Of a stretch of DNA of 64,000 bases, positions 10,001 to 22,780 are shown in pieces. The stretch comes from Thunnus maccoyii (Eukaryota > Chordata > Actinopteri > Scombriformes > Scombridae). Numbering within the stretch: the first letter of the stretch is position 1; each line of letters starts with the position of its first letter. Location: assembly GCF_910596095.1 (NCBI RefSeq), contig NC_056536.1:33698590-33762589 (forward strand), written 5' to 3'. A program made the position numbers and the translations under genes. The notes under the pieces are model-generated. The model was not told where the DNA came from and made no database searches. It saw nothing but the letters and a program-made list of their open reading frames with translations.

Positions 10001-13000
10001 TTTGTTCTGCTCTGAAAACGGAGCTTTTCCAAAACGTCCTCCAGAGTGTGTAAATGTGAAAACGCCGGCTTGGCGTTGTAGTGTGTACTGGAGCTTTGTA
10101 GAAACACTGTCATATCACTGACAGGACAGATGGTGGCAGTAGCGCGGCGTTTCATTGGAAGAAGAAGAAGAAGAAGAAGAAACACAATGACAACAATGGC
10201 GGACGGCTTCATGCGAGTGTTGTTCTCTTTATCGTCCACTCTGCTATCTACCACCTTTCTCTGCTCAGACTGTTGGAATCTGCTGCAATAAACTAAATGT
10301 CAGGAAGCCGTCGCAAAAAACCAAAAACAGTATATCATTTCTTCTCCGTTTGTTTTCTGTGGCTGATTTGGCTTGTCTGTCCTCCGCACATGCTCAGTAG
10401 GAGGAGAATTACTTGTTTTCATGTGGAACGGAGGTGTTTGCAGGAACAAGGTGAAACTCCTGCAGGTTGTTTTAGCTTGAAAACAGCGTTTTAGAATTTA
10501 GCCGGCTGTCTCACTATAAACAGACTGGAAGAAACTTGCTAGCCTAGCAACATTAGTGCTACAAAAAAACCCATAATGCAACACACTCTATAAGAGACCG
10601 TTTTTCCATTTCAAAAGAAATAATATAATACAACCCCTGCTTTTAAAAAAACTCGATTTCCAGAAAAAAATATCTTACATTCGGGCCAATCGTCTTGGTC
10701 GTGTGGCATCACGTTTTTTCCATGCGCCATACTGTCCATAGATACTAAAGACAAAAAGATCAATCAGGTATGTGATCAATCAATAATCAATTCATCTGTT
10801 ATTCATAGCATGAAACCAAGGTCCTCAGGTGGACTCCTAGGTTTATGGTCGGCCACCAGCCATCCCATGTTGCAAACTCCAGTTTCTTGTCACTTCTTCC
10901 AACATACTAATCGATATTATACATCTGTGACAAGCTCTGATGGTTTTCCACTCTTGTTTTAGTGACTTGTTCCACCAGCATATGATGATTGACACACAGC
11001 TGCGTCATACAGTATCACAATCAAGCAGTGGCTTATGTCACTAAGAAGTGTGTGTTTGTGTGTTTCAGTCCGGTCAGTTCAGTGAAGACATGATTCCCAC
11101 AGTTGGATTCAACATGAGGAAGATCACCAAGGGCAACGTCACCATCAAGGTTGGTAGTTCCACTTCCTGTTTGTACCCACACTCTGCTGCCTGTCAGCAC
11201 ACATACAGACTGTTTGTACAGATAAAACCCCATTCCAGAATTAAAACATTTAATGTAAAGAGCCAGAAATTATCTTTTTAAAAATGTATTTTTTTTTCAT
11301 CCGTAACATTTGTAAAAGGTCAGGATGTCAAAAGAAAACGTAGGTTATTGTAATTTCAGGAATGATAAAATAGTTTTATTTAACCGTCAGTGTTTCACAA
11401 TCTGCTTTTTATTTATTTATTTATGTCAATAATGGCCTTTTTGTTAGTATTTTTACATCGTATTTATTCTGTTTTAAACATTTATGTCAAACATACAAAA
11501 CACAATAATCAAAAAGAAAGAAAAACAAAGATGTTCAGTGTCTTCATGCCATATACAGTTGCTGTGTGCTGGAAATCAGCACTAAAGCCATCTTTGAATA
11601 AACTGCTAAAAGGACTTTTAAGCTGGTTATCTATGGAAGAAATCATCATTTGCTTTCAAAGGAAAATCCAAGGACTTAAAAAGATGTGGGTGCCATTTAT
11701 AGATTTCCTGAAACCAGTCCCATGGAGGATTTTTCAGTAGTTGAGTTTGACCGAACTGTAAAACACGAGTCAATAATGTTTAAGAACTCTTAATAATCTT
11801 TCCCACTATGTTTGTGATGCATTCTAACTTCTCTCTCCGAACTCTCCGTCTGTCTGTAGTTGTGGGATATCGGAGGTCAGCCTCGGTTCAGAAGCATGTG
11901 GGAGCGTTACTGTCGAGGAGTCAGCGCTATCGTGTAAGTCCTGGTTTCCTAAACTGTGGTTACTGTCCCCTGAATAGATCGCTTGGATGTATGTGGAGGG
12001 TCCAAACACAATAAAGGCCCAGAGACACAAAGGACTGTTAATCAACTGATCCTTCTGTCCAACAAACAAACACGTTTCTCTGCAGTAAATCTAATATTTG
12101 ATGATTGTTGAGAGTTTGGTGGACTCTTGGTCAGCTGAATGTGATGATCACAGAAATGCAGAAAGTAGTCGTGTAGTTTGGCGTGTTTGGCTGTCTGAAC
12201 TGTTGAACCAGACTGTTAGGGATGATGTGGAGATACTTTCCAATTAGTCAAGTGTTTGGATTCATTTTTTTTGAGTGATCGTATAGATTTTTTCTCTCGT
12301 GCAGCTACATGGTGGACGCAGCAGATCCAGAGAAGATCGAAGCCTCCAAGAATGAACTCCACAACCTGCTGGACAAACCGCAGCTGCAGGGAATCCCTGT
12401 AAGTACAAACCAGAACAGACTGATCCTGAGCAGACCCCTCTCAAATAGCAGCAAAACATCAGTGAAATATCAGTGACATATCCAAAAACTATACTATACT
12501 ATAAGTAAAATATCAAAAATATATCAATAAAATGCTTAGAACAGACAAAATAAATTGATCCTCATATTCTCTGTTGGTGACTCATCATTAATATCACCAG
12601 ATGGAGATAAATGACATTTATCAAAACTATCACTCATTAGTAGAGTAAGGGATAAAACTCTTCTTCGGTGGTATTTCTGTTTTCACTTTCAATTCTGAAT
12701 AATGATGTAACAAACATCTGATCCAGTAAAACAGCAACAAAATTTACAGCAGTTGCTGTTGGTCATCAGCAGCCGTGTGCACCCATACTGTTTGTTTGTT
12801 TGTTTGTTTGTTTGTTTGTTTGTTTGTTTGTTTGTTTATCCTTGGACAAGCCACACATGTCAAATAAAACAGTCTGATTCAGTGGAGTTTATATTAATTA
12901 CTGTGGTGATGGCCCGTTCTGGGCTTCTGCATAGTAACGGAAAGTTCAACATTATATGCGCAACGATTAACAAAACAAGACATTTGAGGACGTCACCTTG

Positions 13001-16000
13001 GGTTTTGGGAAACTGACATGTTTCACCATTTTTGACATTTTATAGTCTAACAACTAATCGAGAAAATAATTGTTAGATTACTCAATAACGAAAATAATTG
13101 TTACAGCCCTTGTAACAATAGCTGTTGTTTCAAACAGATACAGAAGTGAGCATGGTAATAACTAATCTTAATCTTATGGTGACAAATTAACTGAGGAAGT
13201 AGTGAAAATGTTAAAGAACAGGATATGAGATACAATAACACCAGTGACGATGCACGGGCACCCATAAAAGGAGACTTCATAACTTTGAGTCTGTTGTCCT
13301 GGTGCATTCTGGGGAGCTTTCCTTTCGCAGTTGCTCCTGTGACATCATGGTATCTTAAAGGACACATATCCTGCAAACTTCCAGGTCCTTGTTTATATTC
13401 TGGGGCTCTACTGGAATATCTTTGTGTGATTTTCAGTTATTTATCTTCTACTGGTCCTTTATGCAGCCCCTCAGTTCAGCCTCTGTCTGAAACAGGCTGT
13501 TTTAGCTCCTGTCTCTTTAAGGCCCCGCCTCCTGATGAGCCCCACTCTGTTCTGATTGGTCAGCTTCAGGAAGCTTCCTCCCTCTGGCTCCGGAGGCTAC
13601 GTAAACAAACTATAGTAGCAGGATTTCACTTCTTTTTCTCCTTCTTTACTCTAAACGTCAACTTCTCAAATCCATCCGTACATGTTGGAGCTGAATCACA
13701 TCTGAAATATGAGAGTGAACAACATGAACAACACATGGAAACACCGTAGCAACCATGTTAGCAACAAAGGCTACGGAAAGGGCGGCTGTTTGTGGTCATG
13801 CATGAACAGTCTGATGTCAGTTTGATGGGGAAATAGAGGTAACTTTTCAAACGGAGCGTTCACAGCAGGTTGAAGCCCTGACTTTTGACTTGAAGGCAGC
13901 ATTTTTACATACGTTCACCTCAAGATTTGGAACTTTGACCATGTTTAACATCCGACATTATTTTGATACGTCCCCTGTAACCTCATTGTCTGTGAGGTTT
14001 TTTTGTCTTCACTTCCTACTCGTGTCCACAACATTAACTCTACATTAAACATTAACTCCACCTAAACAAATTTAAATAAACTAACTAGATTGCACCAACC
14101 GGGGCAGTGGGATCTCGTATGGTGTCTGACTGATATCTGTTGTATTATCTGATGTATATTCTGTCTGTGTGTCTTCAGGTTTTGGTTCTGGGCAATAAGC
14201 GGGACCTACCAGGAGCTCTGGATGAGAAAGAGCTCATAGAGAGGATGTAAGTTCATACCAGCACACTGACTCTCAGATCTGATGTTTTATGATCTGTGTA
14301 AACAATAAAAATCTGTTTGTACATGAATATGAGCTACAGCACCACATTCTGGGCATGACACCCACGTGACTTTTTTTTTTTTGATTAAACTGAAATGAGC
14401 CAGCGTTGCTACGTCTGGAGACATTTATCAGAAATCGATGGTACCAAATTATTCACATAAAACAGACAAACACATTAGATTTTTTTGTGTTTTCTCAAAA
14501 GTAAGTTTTACTTTAAGAGTGTAGAATGAAGTTTTGTTTTGAATGTCAGTTTTTCAAGGCTGATGTGCTGAACACGTCATCCGCAGTTGGTCAGATGAGT
14601 CATGTGACCACATGTTTTTGATTTTCTTCCATACTGTTGTGTCACAGGCACAGATCTGTCCCAGAGAGTTCAACAGAAGCCTGAGAAACAAACACACTAT
14701 TTGGAGTTTCCTCCTGGTCTCAGTTTAGCAGAGAATAAGCTGTGTGTTTTAACAACATTGTCACAACATCATGATACTGCATGAATGTGTGTGTAATCCT
14801 TGACATATTAATTTGAATTGATTGTGTTTTTTTTTTTTTTTAAATCAGGAATCTGTCAGCCATCCAGGACAGAGAGATCTGCTGTTACTCCATCTCCTGC
14901 AAGGAGAAAGACAACATTGGTACGACACACACATACACACACATTTGTACTAGTACAGAAGTGCAAACAAAGGTCAAGGTTTGTTTTTATTGTACCAACT
15001 TCAGTTTAACGTCACTCACCACAAGCAAGTTATTAACTGTTTAGCAGAAGGCTGTTACATACTGTAAACTCTCATATAAAAGACAGTATTCAAATAATAA
15101 CCGGCATGTGGCCGTCACAAACAAATAAAGTCCAGTTGATAAAGAGTTAAAAAACACTGATGAGAGGTGGAAGTATCTGAACTATAATAGGTCATATGGT
15201 ACATTCAGTATAACGAACATTTCCCCAGCACTAAGTCCATCAGTGCAGCTCTGTGATTCAAACCACAGAGTAAAGTTTGGAGTGCTGACAGTAACACAGA
15301 TACAGATATTTAACACAGATATTTCAAATCACATCACCAACGTCGTCAGTCGTGTTATCATTTTTTTTTTAGAGCCACGTCCGCAAATGTCCATCCAAAG
15401 ATTTGACATGAACAGCTCACATGAAAGCTTCAAATTCTCACATATGAGAAGCTGCAACCAGCAGATATGTGGCATTGTTTTTTTAAAAAGTGACTAAAAC
15501 GGTTATTTGATTACCAAAATAATTGCTGATTAATCTTCTGTCAATCGACTAATTGTTGCAGCTCACAAAATAAAATCCATGATTACAAAAAATGTGCTTA
15601 TGTACAATAAAAATTAACCATGTCCCAAGGAATGTATTATACAGGACTTTTTTTAATAAAGAGAGAAAAGATGCTCACAATGTTGTGATCATACGTGACA
15701 AGAAACAAATCAGTAAGTAGCCGAGGTTTGGCAGCAGGTGGAGACAAACATCACAGAGGAGGGGAACTGAAATTAATTCATTTATTGTTTTTATGAGGAT
15801 GGTTTCATGTTGAATTACTCATTTAAAACAGTATTCAGTGGAGAAAAAAATGTTCCAGGTCATGTTGAGTGTGTGGTGTTCTTTATTCTTTCCTCTCCTC
15901 GTACATCTGCTCTTTCTCTCTGGACACACTTTCTCTGCTGATGTCACGTTGATCTCTCTCTGCAGACATCACTCTCCAGTGGTTGATCCAACACTCCAGG

Positions 16001-16018
16001 ACTAAGAGGAGTTCCTGA
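7032..16018 (+). CDS. arl8a: ARL8A, lysosomal Arf-like small GTPase, seven exons
   Basis: ARL8 GTPases sit on lysosomes and recruit effectors such as SKIP/PLEKHM2 and HOPS for kinesin-driven movement and fusion. Exons: 7032-7154, 11069-11149, 11860-11933, 12305-12398, 14179-14246, 14849-14919 and 15966-16018 (TGA). Together they give 564 nt, 187 residues, one more than human ARL8A. The N-terminal amphipathic helix [18 protein letters not shown] resembles ARL8A rather than ARL8B (which has LLDWFRSLFW). GTPase motifs are intact: P-loop GLQYSGKT at 27-34, WDIGGQ at 70-75 with catalytic Q75, NKRD at 130-133, and SCKEKDN near the end. Only the C-terminus (RTKRSS) is variable. There is no glycine-2 myristoylation site, as usual for ARL8. 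The exon 2 donor, AAG|GTTGGT, is weaker than the other donors. Intron 1 (3.9 kb) and intron 4 are filled with transposon relics. Confidence 0.95.
8227..8558. mobile_element. Nested hAT-like MITE with CAGTGGTT termini
   Basis: Termini CAGTGGTTTCCAACCT and AGGTTGGGAACCACTG are inverted repeats. Flanking octamers are GATGAAAC (8219-8226) and GACTAAAC (8559-8566), six of eight matching, consistent with an old 8-bp hAT target duplication. A related copy on the other strand starts at 60485 and also abuts the octamer GACTAAAC in reverse. Confidence 0.65.
8712..8950. repeat. 47-bp tandem repeat, about five copies
   Basis: ACTTTTACTGCAATACTTTA starts at 8712, 8759, 8806, 8853 and 8900 with near-identical units of exactly 47 bp, followed by a partial unit. 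The units derive from the surrounding transposon sequence, so this is internal expansion of a MITE. Confidence 0.9.
9918..10500. mobile_element. Non-autonomous DNA-transposon relic, arl8a intron 1
   Basis: Contains segments such as GCGGACGGCTTCATGCGAGT and TACCACCTTTCTCTGCTCAG that recur in reverse orientation at 22780-23200. The two copies share TGGCGGnnnCTTC, the CACTCGCATGAAGCCGTCC type core and flanking coding-free sequence. An (AGA)n run lies at 10159-10182. Family unassigned. Confidence 0.5.
10159..10182. repeat. (GAA)n microsatellite
   Basis: Eight consecutive GAA/AGA trinucleotides inside the transposon relic at 9918-10500. Confidence 0.85.
11560..11740 (+). mobile_element. Possible L1/Tx1-type LINE C-terminal fragment in arl8a intron 2
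   Basis: An open frame ending at a TAG near 11738 reads [20 protein letters not shown] then [12 protein letters not shown]. The spacing of LSW...MEEI and W.PFIDFL resembles the last residues of L1-clade ORF2 proteins. It is short and isolated, so the call is tentative. Confidence 0.35.
12790..12838. repeat. (GTTT)n microsatellite, arl8a intron 4
   Basis: Twelve uninterrupted GTTT units. Confidence 0.95.
13047..13110. mobile_element. End of a CTGCAACTAA-type hAT-like MITE
   Basis: ACTAATCGAGAAAATAATTG ... AATTGTTACAGCCCT is the terminal sequence type seen in a fuller copy at 48066-48400. Only the end is present. Confidence 0.45.
13209..13990. mobile_element. Dispersed non-coding repeat, arl8a intron 4
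   Basis: The segment includes TAGCTCCTGTCTCTTTAAGG then CCCCGCCTCCTGATGAGCCC and TTCTGATTGGTCAGCTTCAG, sequence I recognise as a common teleost interspersed repeat. The 174-codon open frame across it has no recognisable protein features. Family and exact ends not determined. Confidence 0.45.
15400..15565. mobile_element. 3' part of a CTGCAACTAA-type hAT-like MITE, arl8a intron 6
   Basis: TCACATATGAGAAGCTGCAA ... TGATTAATCTTCTGTCAATC ... ACTAATTGTTGCAGCTC parallels the right half of the element at 48066-48400. Coding-free. Confidence 0.5.
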
Positions 16019-16389
16019 GAACAGACGCGCCCCCCCAACAGAACAGGCCACGCCCACTCGATCAAACCCCTCCCCCCCCCCCCTCCCAAACCTCTGACTA
16101 TCCCCCTGTACATCTACCCCATCCACATTAATATCATCCAGCCCCCCTCTACTCTCACCTCTCCACCTTGCGATGCACTGATGCCGCTTTTTTGTTTGTT
16201 TACAGAGGAAGGCAGAATCAATGGTTCCAGATTATACATATATTTTCTCCACTGGAACTGTATTTCTAAAATTTCTGGATAATTTCACCACACCATAAGG
16301 TAGTATTATGATACTACACTACCCATGAGCCTCAGCATGAGCTCCGTCTTTTTATAGGTTTTGTCAAGAACAAAACACTGCACCATAGT

Positions 16390-16475
16390 TGAGTCACGTC
16401 ATATCTATTTATAGAGCACATTCAAAAAACAACAGGTGTTGACCAAAGCGCTTTACACAGAAATTTAAAATACAG
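16390..16475. mobile_element. Dispersed repeat fragment in arl8a 3' UTR
   Basis: TATTTATAGAGCACATTC ... CCAAAGCGCTTTACACAG is the TATATAGCGC/GCTTTACA-type tail found in teleost retroposons; compare 44190-44340. Confidence 0.4.
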
Positions 16476-17091
16476 CTGTTTAATTAAAACAAAAATAAAC
16501 AGATCAATAACTCTAACAGACATAATTCTAACAAATTGGTCATTTTTATTAAAAATTAAAGAAACTCAAAGGCAACAGTCTTAGGAGACCAGCTTAGGAA
16601 TTTATTTACACATAATAGGTCAGTTCACTCATATTACAGAACACACCGTCAATATTTCACAGTGACGGGGAGATGGTTATTTCAACTTATTGTTTATTTC
16701 TTTTAATTTGCTTTCAGCAGTTTGCTCACATGATCTTACAGATGCAATTGCAGAAATGAGACAGAAAACAACCAAAAAAAAAAACAGAAAACCAAATTTT
16801 TTGATTGCTGTTTAAATGTTAATTTTTCAATTCTCTGAGCACCACAAACTAAATTCCATTCACCTCTGTTGTGAAGCATTTGAGTCAGAAATCACAAAAC
16901 CTGGATGAATAAAACCAGAACTATCTGCACGGATAGATGTTACTAGAGGGAAAAGAGGAAATATGTTTTTGTAATTTGGGTAAAAACTTTTAATGGTACC
17001 AGCTGCAGAAAAGTGCTATCAGTGCATCTCTACAGATCCACACATATCACCCCCATCATAGTCGTTATTTTTAAATTGGTGTTTATGCTAA

Positions 17092-17097
17092 AATAAA
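17092..17097 (+). terminator. Candidate arl8a poly(A) signal
   Basis: AATAAA followed by a T-rich stretch (CCTTTTTTTTGTAC), about 1.07 kb after the stop codon. The 3' UTR between holds C-rich tracts (16030-16090) and a dispersed repeat at 16390-16475. Longer 3' ends cannot be excluded. Confidence 0.4.
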
Positions 17098-17099
17098 AG

Positions 17100-19250
17100 C
17101 CTTTTTTTTGTACATTGATATTGACTTTTAATCATCACCATAACTGGAAAAAAAAAGAAGGAAGAACTGAACTTTTTTGCCATAAAGACACACAGGTAGC
17201 ATTGTTAGCTGCTGTGTGGATCTGTACACTTTCCTGACGTTTTCCCATCTCCTCCTCCACCCCACCTGTATCACCTCTTAGCCAGTAAACACAAACTTGC
17301 CTTCATCATCTCCCCTCTCCTTCCTTGCTCCCTCCATTTTTCCCTTTCTACCTCCGCATCTTCCATCCATCCATTCATACCTTCATAATTTCATAATCCT
17401 GAGAAGCCCCTCTTCCTCCCTCGTCTGTTGTAAACTGCTTGTCCTCCTCTGTATTCCCTCTATCCTTCCTTTTTCTTTTATTATTTTTGGATGTTACCTT
17501 CTTTCTCTTCTTTCCTTGCCGCCAAGCCCCGCCCCTTGCCGTCTCTCTCTCTCTCTCTCTATCTCTCTCCCTCTCTCTCCTGCTGAGCGAGGGATAAAAA
17601 AACCTTTTTATTGCACTGTTGATTTTGGTTTTGTAAGATATTAATAATGAGAATAATGTTAATAATCTTCTTATTGTGGCATAACCTGGTCTGTCCAGAT
17701 TTAAGAAAGTGGTACTTTAACTGGAGAAGGAGAAATGTTATTGTTTCTGTTCATATCTCTGTAATAAGCTTTTTATTTCTTATTTGTTTTATATTATTAT
17801 TTTTTAATGTTGTTTTTTGACTTCATAAGTCTACTCTGGATGTTTAACCAGAGTTCAGTGTTTTCTGGTCTGACACGTCTGCTGATTGGACCAGGAGTGT
17901 CACGTGATCACATGCTACATTCACATCATGTCAGACAAAATAGAGAAATGAAATCATCATTTTTAATTTAAAGTCTACCACATCTTTCAAGCAGATAAGA
18001 TTTACTTAATCGCGTATTGATATTTATGCAAATAGAACCGCTGACTAAGAGGTTTTCATCCATCTATTGTAATGTTGACACATTTCCATGATTCATCGTT
18101 CATTCACCACTTGACGAGGTGCTTCAACGGTGAAATACATTTTAGGATTTTGTTTTTCATTCTCATGTGAAAACAAACTCTGTCATGTAAGTGTCACAAA
18201 AAATAATGTAATAGGTTTAACAAAGAAAAATTGTCCTTTTTGGCCTTCCGTACTTGCTCGCAGAAAATGTCCACATCCTGTTTTTAATTAACATGAGGTG
18301 GCAGCAAAATATGGAAGTTTGTGGCTTATAGTAGTGAAATTAAATAATTTAATCAAATTGAAATTTTAATTCATTTATTTATGTAATTTATGTTAAATAA
18401 GCAGTTGCATAGTTGGTTCAAGTTTACTATCAGCTTATGGTGAATGTGAAGGAATATGTTTTAAGTGGCGTTAATGGTAGCAACAAATATTCAGGCATTT
18501 AAATCTTAAACTAGTGAGTGATCTGATGTAAATCACGACATCAACCACAACAAATCAGAGAAGGTATTAAAAGCATGTTTTGACAGATTCTCGTTTATCT
18601 CATGATTTGTGGTGCAAAGATCTTGTTCCTGTCAACCTGTTAATTGATCAAAAATATCTAAATCTGTAATTAGAGATTTTTGAGTCTGAGTGACAGGTTT
18701 TATTCAAATTTTCCTTGAGTCACGAAATACCGCATACCTTGATACAAAGAACGTCATTACATCCTCACGCCATTTTCACACTACTTATGCATCTGTTTGC
18801 TCTGTACTCCTGTTGGTTCACATTATGTGTGACAACATCCTGGTCCTAACAGCAGCCAGTCAGACTGCAGGACAAACAGGAAGCAGAAGGACGATTACCT
18901 GTCTGTATGTTGTTCTGTACTAAGGTCTGTTTGTTTAAGAGTGGTCAAACTGTCTGCTGAGTTTTTGGGAGATACTCTGTTAGCAAACACTCGCTTGCTT
19001 TCCACTGTTGGGCCAAAAGTGGCTTCCATTTTAGGTTCAAGAGAGACTTGAGGCCTTTCCAATCTGGGTGATTTTCTTTTCTTGTGGACTTGTTAAATGT
19101 TATCAGCCGCGTCCCAATTCAAAGTCCACATTTAGTCAAGAATGCTCCAAATACTCAATAGTGTTCTTGATGCTAGGGCTGCAGTTAGCAGTTATTTTAT
19201 TTTTATTATTAAGATACTTTGTTGAATACTTTGTTGAGTTTGGTATAAAA
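17100..19250. other. Intergenic, no gene recognised
   Basis: Holds a (CT)n run at 17541-17580 and otherwise AT-rich sequence. Open frames here are short and show no domain signal. A MITE-end-like AGGGCTGCAGTTAGCAG lies at 19175. Confidence 0.6.
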
Positions 19251-19258
19251 AATAAATG

Positions 19259-19261
<3 letters not shown>

Positions 19262-19290
<29 letters not shown>

Positions 19291-19297
19291 CATATAA
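19262..19297. repeat. (TA)n microsatellite
   Basis: TATATA/CATATA run directly left of the transposon at 19308. Confidence 0.85.
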
Positions 19298-19307
19298 ACA
19301 CCAATCA

Positions 19308-19850
19308 GACATAGGGTCTTGGTATTGTTAAAAAAATGATGATACGAGTACCAATACTGGTACCCTTAAAGTGATACCAGTGCCAACAGAGTATTTCATT
19401 CAATAACTTTTTTTTTTCTACGTCATTCAATACCCATCATGTGAATGGAAACATTCGGTTGTGTAAAAGGCCACCACTCCTCCCCATCCAAATGATTTTT
19501 ACACAAATACATTATAAGTGTTCAAATTATGAAATATTTACTCTAGTGGCATCTTGCCGTACTGAACTGACAACTCTATCAAATACACCCCACTTAACTT
19601 CACCACCACAGACTACGTGTATGGGTTGTAGCTGCTGCAATAGTGGGCCAATCACACATTGCATCAAATTGAAGAACGCTTGCGGTGATTGGCTGTGAGC
19701 AAAACCATACAAATAGTAATTTTTTTTCTAGATCTGGGTACAAAAAGGATCGAATGCGGGTATCGTTTGACTGGAGAAGTTTTGATACTACTTGGTACTT
19801 ATTTCAGTTGATACCTTAAAGGTATTGATTACCGATACCAAGCTCTGATC
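19308..19850. mobile_element. Non-autonomous DNA transposon with CTTGGTAT termini
   Basis: The left end reads AGGGTCTTGGTATTG and the right end, in reverse, AGAGCTTGGTATCGGTAATC. Internal TACCAATACTGGTACC and related GATAC motifs add to the inverted character. No transposase frame is visible. Confidence 0.55.
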
Positions 19851-21240
19851 ACATGTGACATCTTAAATATTTCACTTCTGAAGATCCAAAGATGTTAAGT
19901 CCACTGTCGTACAAGACCACACAAAGCAGGAAAACTTATTTCTTGGAAAAATTACCTTAACAGTTCATTAAAACTGTTGTTGATGTTGTTCTATTAATCA
20001 ATTAATCGACTGTTATTCAACATCAACCAGCAGTGATAACAGGGGACAGCCACACCCACAACTTTTTGTATGACAACTGTTGGTTTGCCAAATTTAGTTT
20101 AGAGATTTTTAGCCGAAAATCAACGCTTTAGATTTGTGATATGTTGTCAGTTTATCAACATAATGCTTCAAAAGTTCAAAATGTTCAATTTATTCATTCA
20201 TAAAAGCATGGAAATCATAGTGCTACTCTCTTAATCAACTAAATGCAGTAAATAAATACCAACATGTAAACCAGCAATAAAAACAACATAAAAATAAAGA
20301 AATCATCATTTAGATTAAAATCCTAATTTACTTCGTGACATTGGGATTTTAATCTAATTTACTTTGATATTGTTTGGATGTTTTAATGAAATTTTTATCT
20401 GTATGTTGTTTTTATCGGTGATTTACATGTGGGTATTTATTGACAGTATTTTGGTAATCAGTGTTGGTTGATTAGGACGGGAGCAGTCAGTGTAATTTCT
20501 ATGCTCTTAACTTCCTTGCTCATTATGGAGATGTGAGGACCTGATGTTGGTGGACAGGTGTGTTGGTGTGTAATTCTCCAGGCCTGTATGTGCCGTTGAT
20601 ATCCCTAACAATACTGTTGTTGCAATAACAGACGAGTCCAAAATGATGAGTTGAAACTCCCAGAAAGACAAATTTTGAGCTCCCAAGAAAGCATTATCAA
20701 ACTCCTAAGTTTGCGCGCTCCAACTTGGCGTAGTCGTTAATGAGAAAAGCCTTTTGTTTCTCTTGATTCACTGGTTTCCACAATCTGTGTTAATGGTGAT
20801 GACTTCATCCAGCAGAATATATGATTCTGATATTAAGTTACTAAAGCTGTTGTTCAGCCCTCTTTAGCCCTACAATGGAAAGCTGATCTTAATAACTGTC
20901 TAAAGGAGCTGTGTTAATGAGCTGGAGGCCTCAGCAGGTGTCAAGACAGAGACAGAAAACAACAAGCACAACTCCAGTCAGACTGATGTATCAAATAGTG
21001 TTGCTTAAGTCCAGGAAGTAAAAACTGAATCTCCTTTCATTGTTTGCTGCTCCAGGTGTCGAGCTCTGGAGTTTTCAGTCTGACTCCGTTCTGGTCCACA
21101 CTAACTTCATTGATCTGTTGATCAGCCAGCACATTGATTATTAGTTATTGACACCGTCGGACAGACCATATTGCCGGGGGAATTTCACAGTCACGTCTTG
21201 GCCTGTTATCTGTGGAAAATAACGCTCAATACTTACTGTT
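19850..21240. other. Intergenic; includes left-most block of a dispersed duplication
   Basis: No gene seen. The block 20737-20782 (AGCCTTTTGTTTCTCTTGAT and flanks) matches 47136-47181 in the same orientation; see the collinear duplication reported in Part 2. Confidence 0.55.
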
Positions 21241-21244
21241 ACAG

Positions 21245-21375
21245 TCTTTTTGAAAAATAATTTTTGGGGTGTTTTTGCCTTTATTTGATAGTATTGAGTC
21301 GACAGGTAATGAAGCAGGATGACATAACAAAAGTCCCTGGCTGGATTGAACCAATGACATTGCGATTCAGTCAAT
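21245..21375 (-). mobile_element. tRNA-derived SINE, inverted copy
   Basis: Read in reverse it has GGTTCAATCC (B-box-like), GTCATCCTGCTTCATTACC and the tail CTATCAAATAAAGGCAAAAA, matching the layout of the SINE at 2348-2535. 5' part diverged. Confidence 0.6.
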
Positions 21376-21433
21376 ATCTAGATCCAGAAGGGTTCAATAT
21401 GCTTCAAACAAACCCATTTTCGCAAAGTGTTGT

Positions 21434-21566
21434 CTTAACACATCTTAAGTCAGGAAGTGTTTCTACCCGTTCTGAACAACTAACCTGGAAGGCTGGAACG
21501 ATGCACACTTTCAGACAGTCTCTCCATGTAGACATTCATGATGTTGGACTCGAATGTTCACAAGAA
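21434..21566. repeat. Dispersed duplication block (matches 47274-47400)
   Basis: Shared anchors include TTCTGAACAACTAAC, AAGGCTGGAA and ACTTTCAGACAGT followed by TGTAGACATTCAT. Same orientation as its partner. Confidence 0.75.
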
Positions 21567-21569
21567 AAG

Positions 21570-22780
21570 TAGTTGTGAAGAATGATAAAAGTAGAGCTTG
21601 AGGGACAATTTCAAACCCCACCTATTTTCACACCTCCACATACCTTACCAATCACTGCATAAAGTGGGCGTGATTGTCAAATTGTCCGTCTCGTAAAGTT
21701 ACAAAAAGCATCGGTAATAATCCCCTAAACCCTTTGATTCTGATGTTGAAAAAAGGGGGTTTCAGATGTTTGACATCATTTGAGGCATACTGACACCTTA
21801 ATGCCACCAGGACTGCCTCAGCCTGCAATTTTCTAAATACATTCTTAAGAAATCCTGTCAACACTTGAAACATCTGTGGAGTCAAAAAGCCTCATTTTGT
21901 CCTTTCTCTTTATTAAAACAAAGAGAAAACAAAAAAATGGGATCACACTGGAAAGCAAAAGAACAGATTAAACCTCAACAGCTGCGATTTGTCGTTTCTC
22001 AGTTCACCTCGACTGGTAAACTCTGAGATTCACCAGCTACTTTGACTAGTTTACCTGTCAGCCGGCAGAACAAGAACTTCAAATGACAGCTGGTGGTTTT
22101 TTCTGTCGGATGGTTGACTGTTGAAATCCTCCTGCAGCTCTGTTCTGATCACTTCTGATCTCTTTAGTTTGCATGCTGAGGGCAGGGATTGTATATCTGC
22201 GGGACCTGAAGAAGTAAATGGTTATTTTGGTGCAACTTCACCATTATATGGCCTTAATCCAGTGCATCAACCTGAGTATTAACCTACAGAAAAGTAATGC
22301 AAGTACACAACATGAAATGTACTTAAAACAGTGCAATAAATCAGAAGCAGCGACATTGTGCTTAAACTATGTTTCTACAAGCTTCTCAGTACGTGATGTC
22401 TGAGGAGGATCACACAATGACGACGTGTCTTACAGTACTTTTCTTACACATGAGTACACTGGATTGTGGTCATTGTAATGTAAAGTTTAACATATTTCTT
22501 TTTTTTTTTTTATGGCAAATATTCTAGAGACGACCTGTAATCCTGCATGTACAATTTGAAACTCTGCAGGATGTGATGTCCAATTTTTCATGATTATCCT
22601 GTTGGGTAACAAACTCGTCAGAACATCAGTCAATGGAGATTTCTATGGAATTGTCACCAAAATATGACAGAATCCAGACAGAACGAACAGCATCACAAGA
22701 GTGTTAGTGTGTTTGGTACAAATGACAACCAGCACAAGTATTCTCACAGCTACTAAATCTCTCGTTATTCTCTGACTCTC
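21570..22780. other. Intergenic, no gene recognised
   Basis: AT-rich sequence with a T11 run at about 22500. Open frames are short and unremarkable. Confidence 0.6.

Noticed and set aside
13225..13749. 174-codon open frame in arl8a intron 4
   Set aside because: Lies within a teleost interspersed repeat and lacks protein-like features or splice context.
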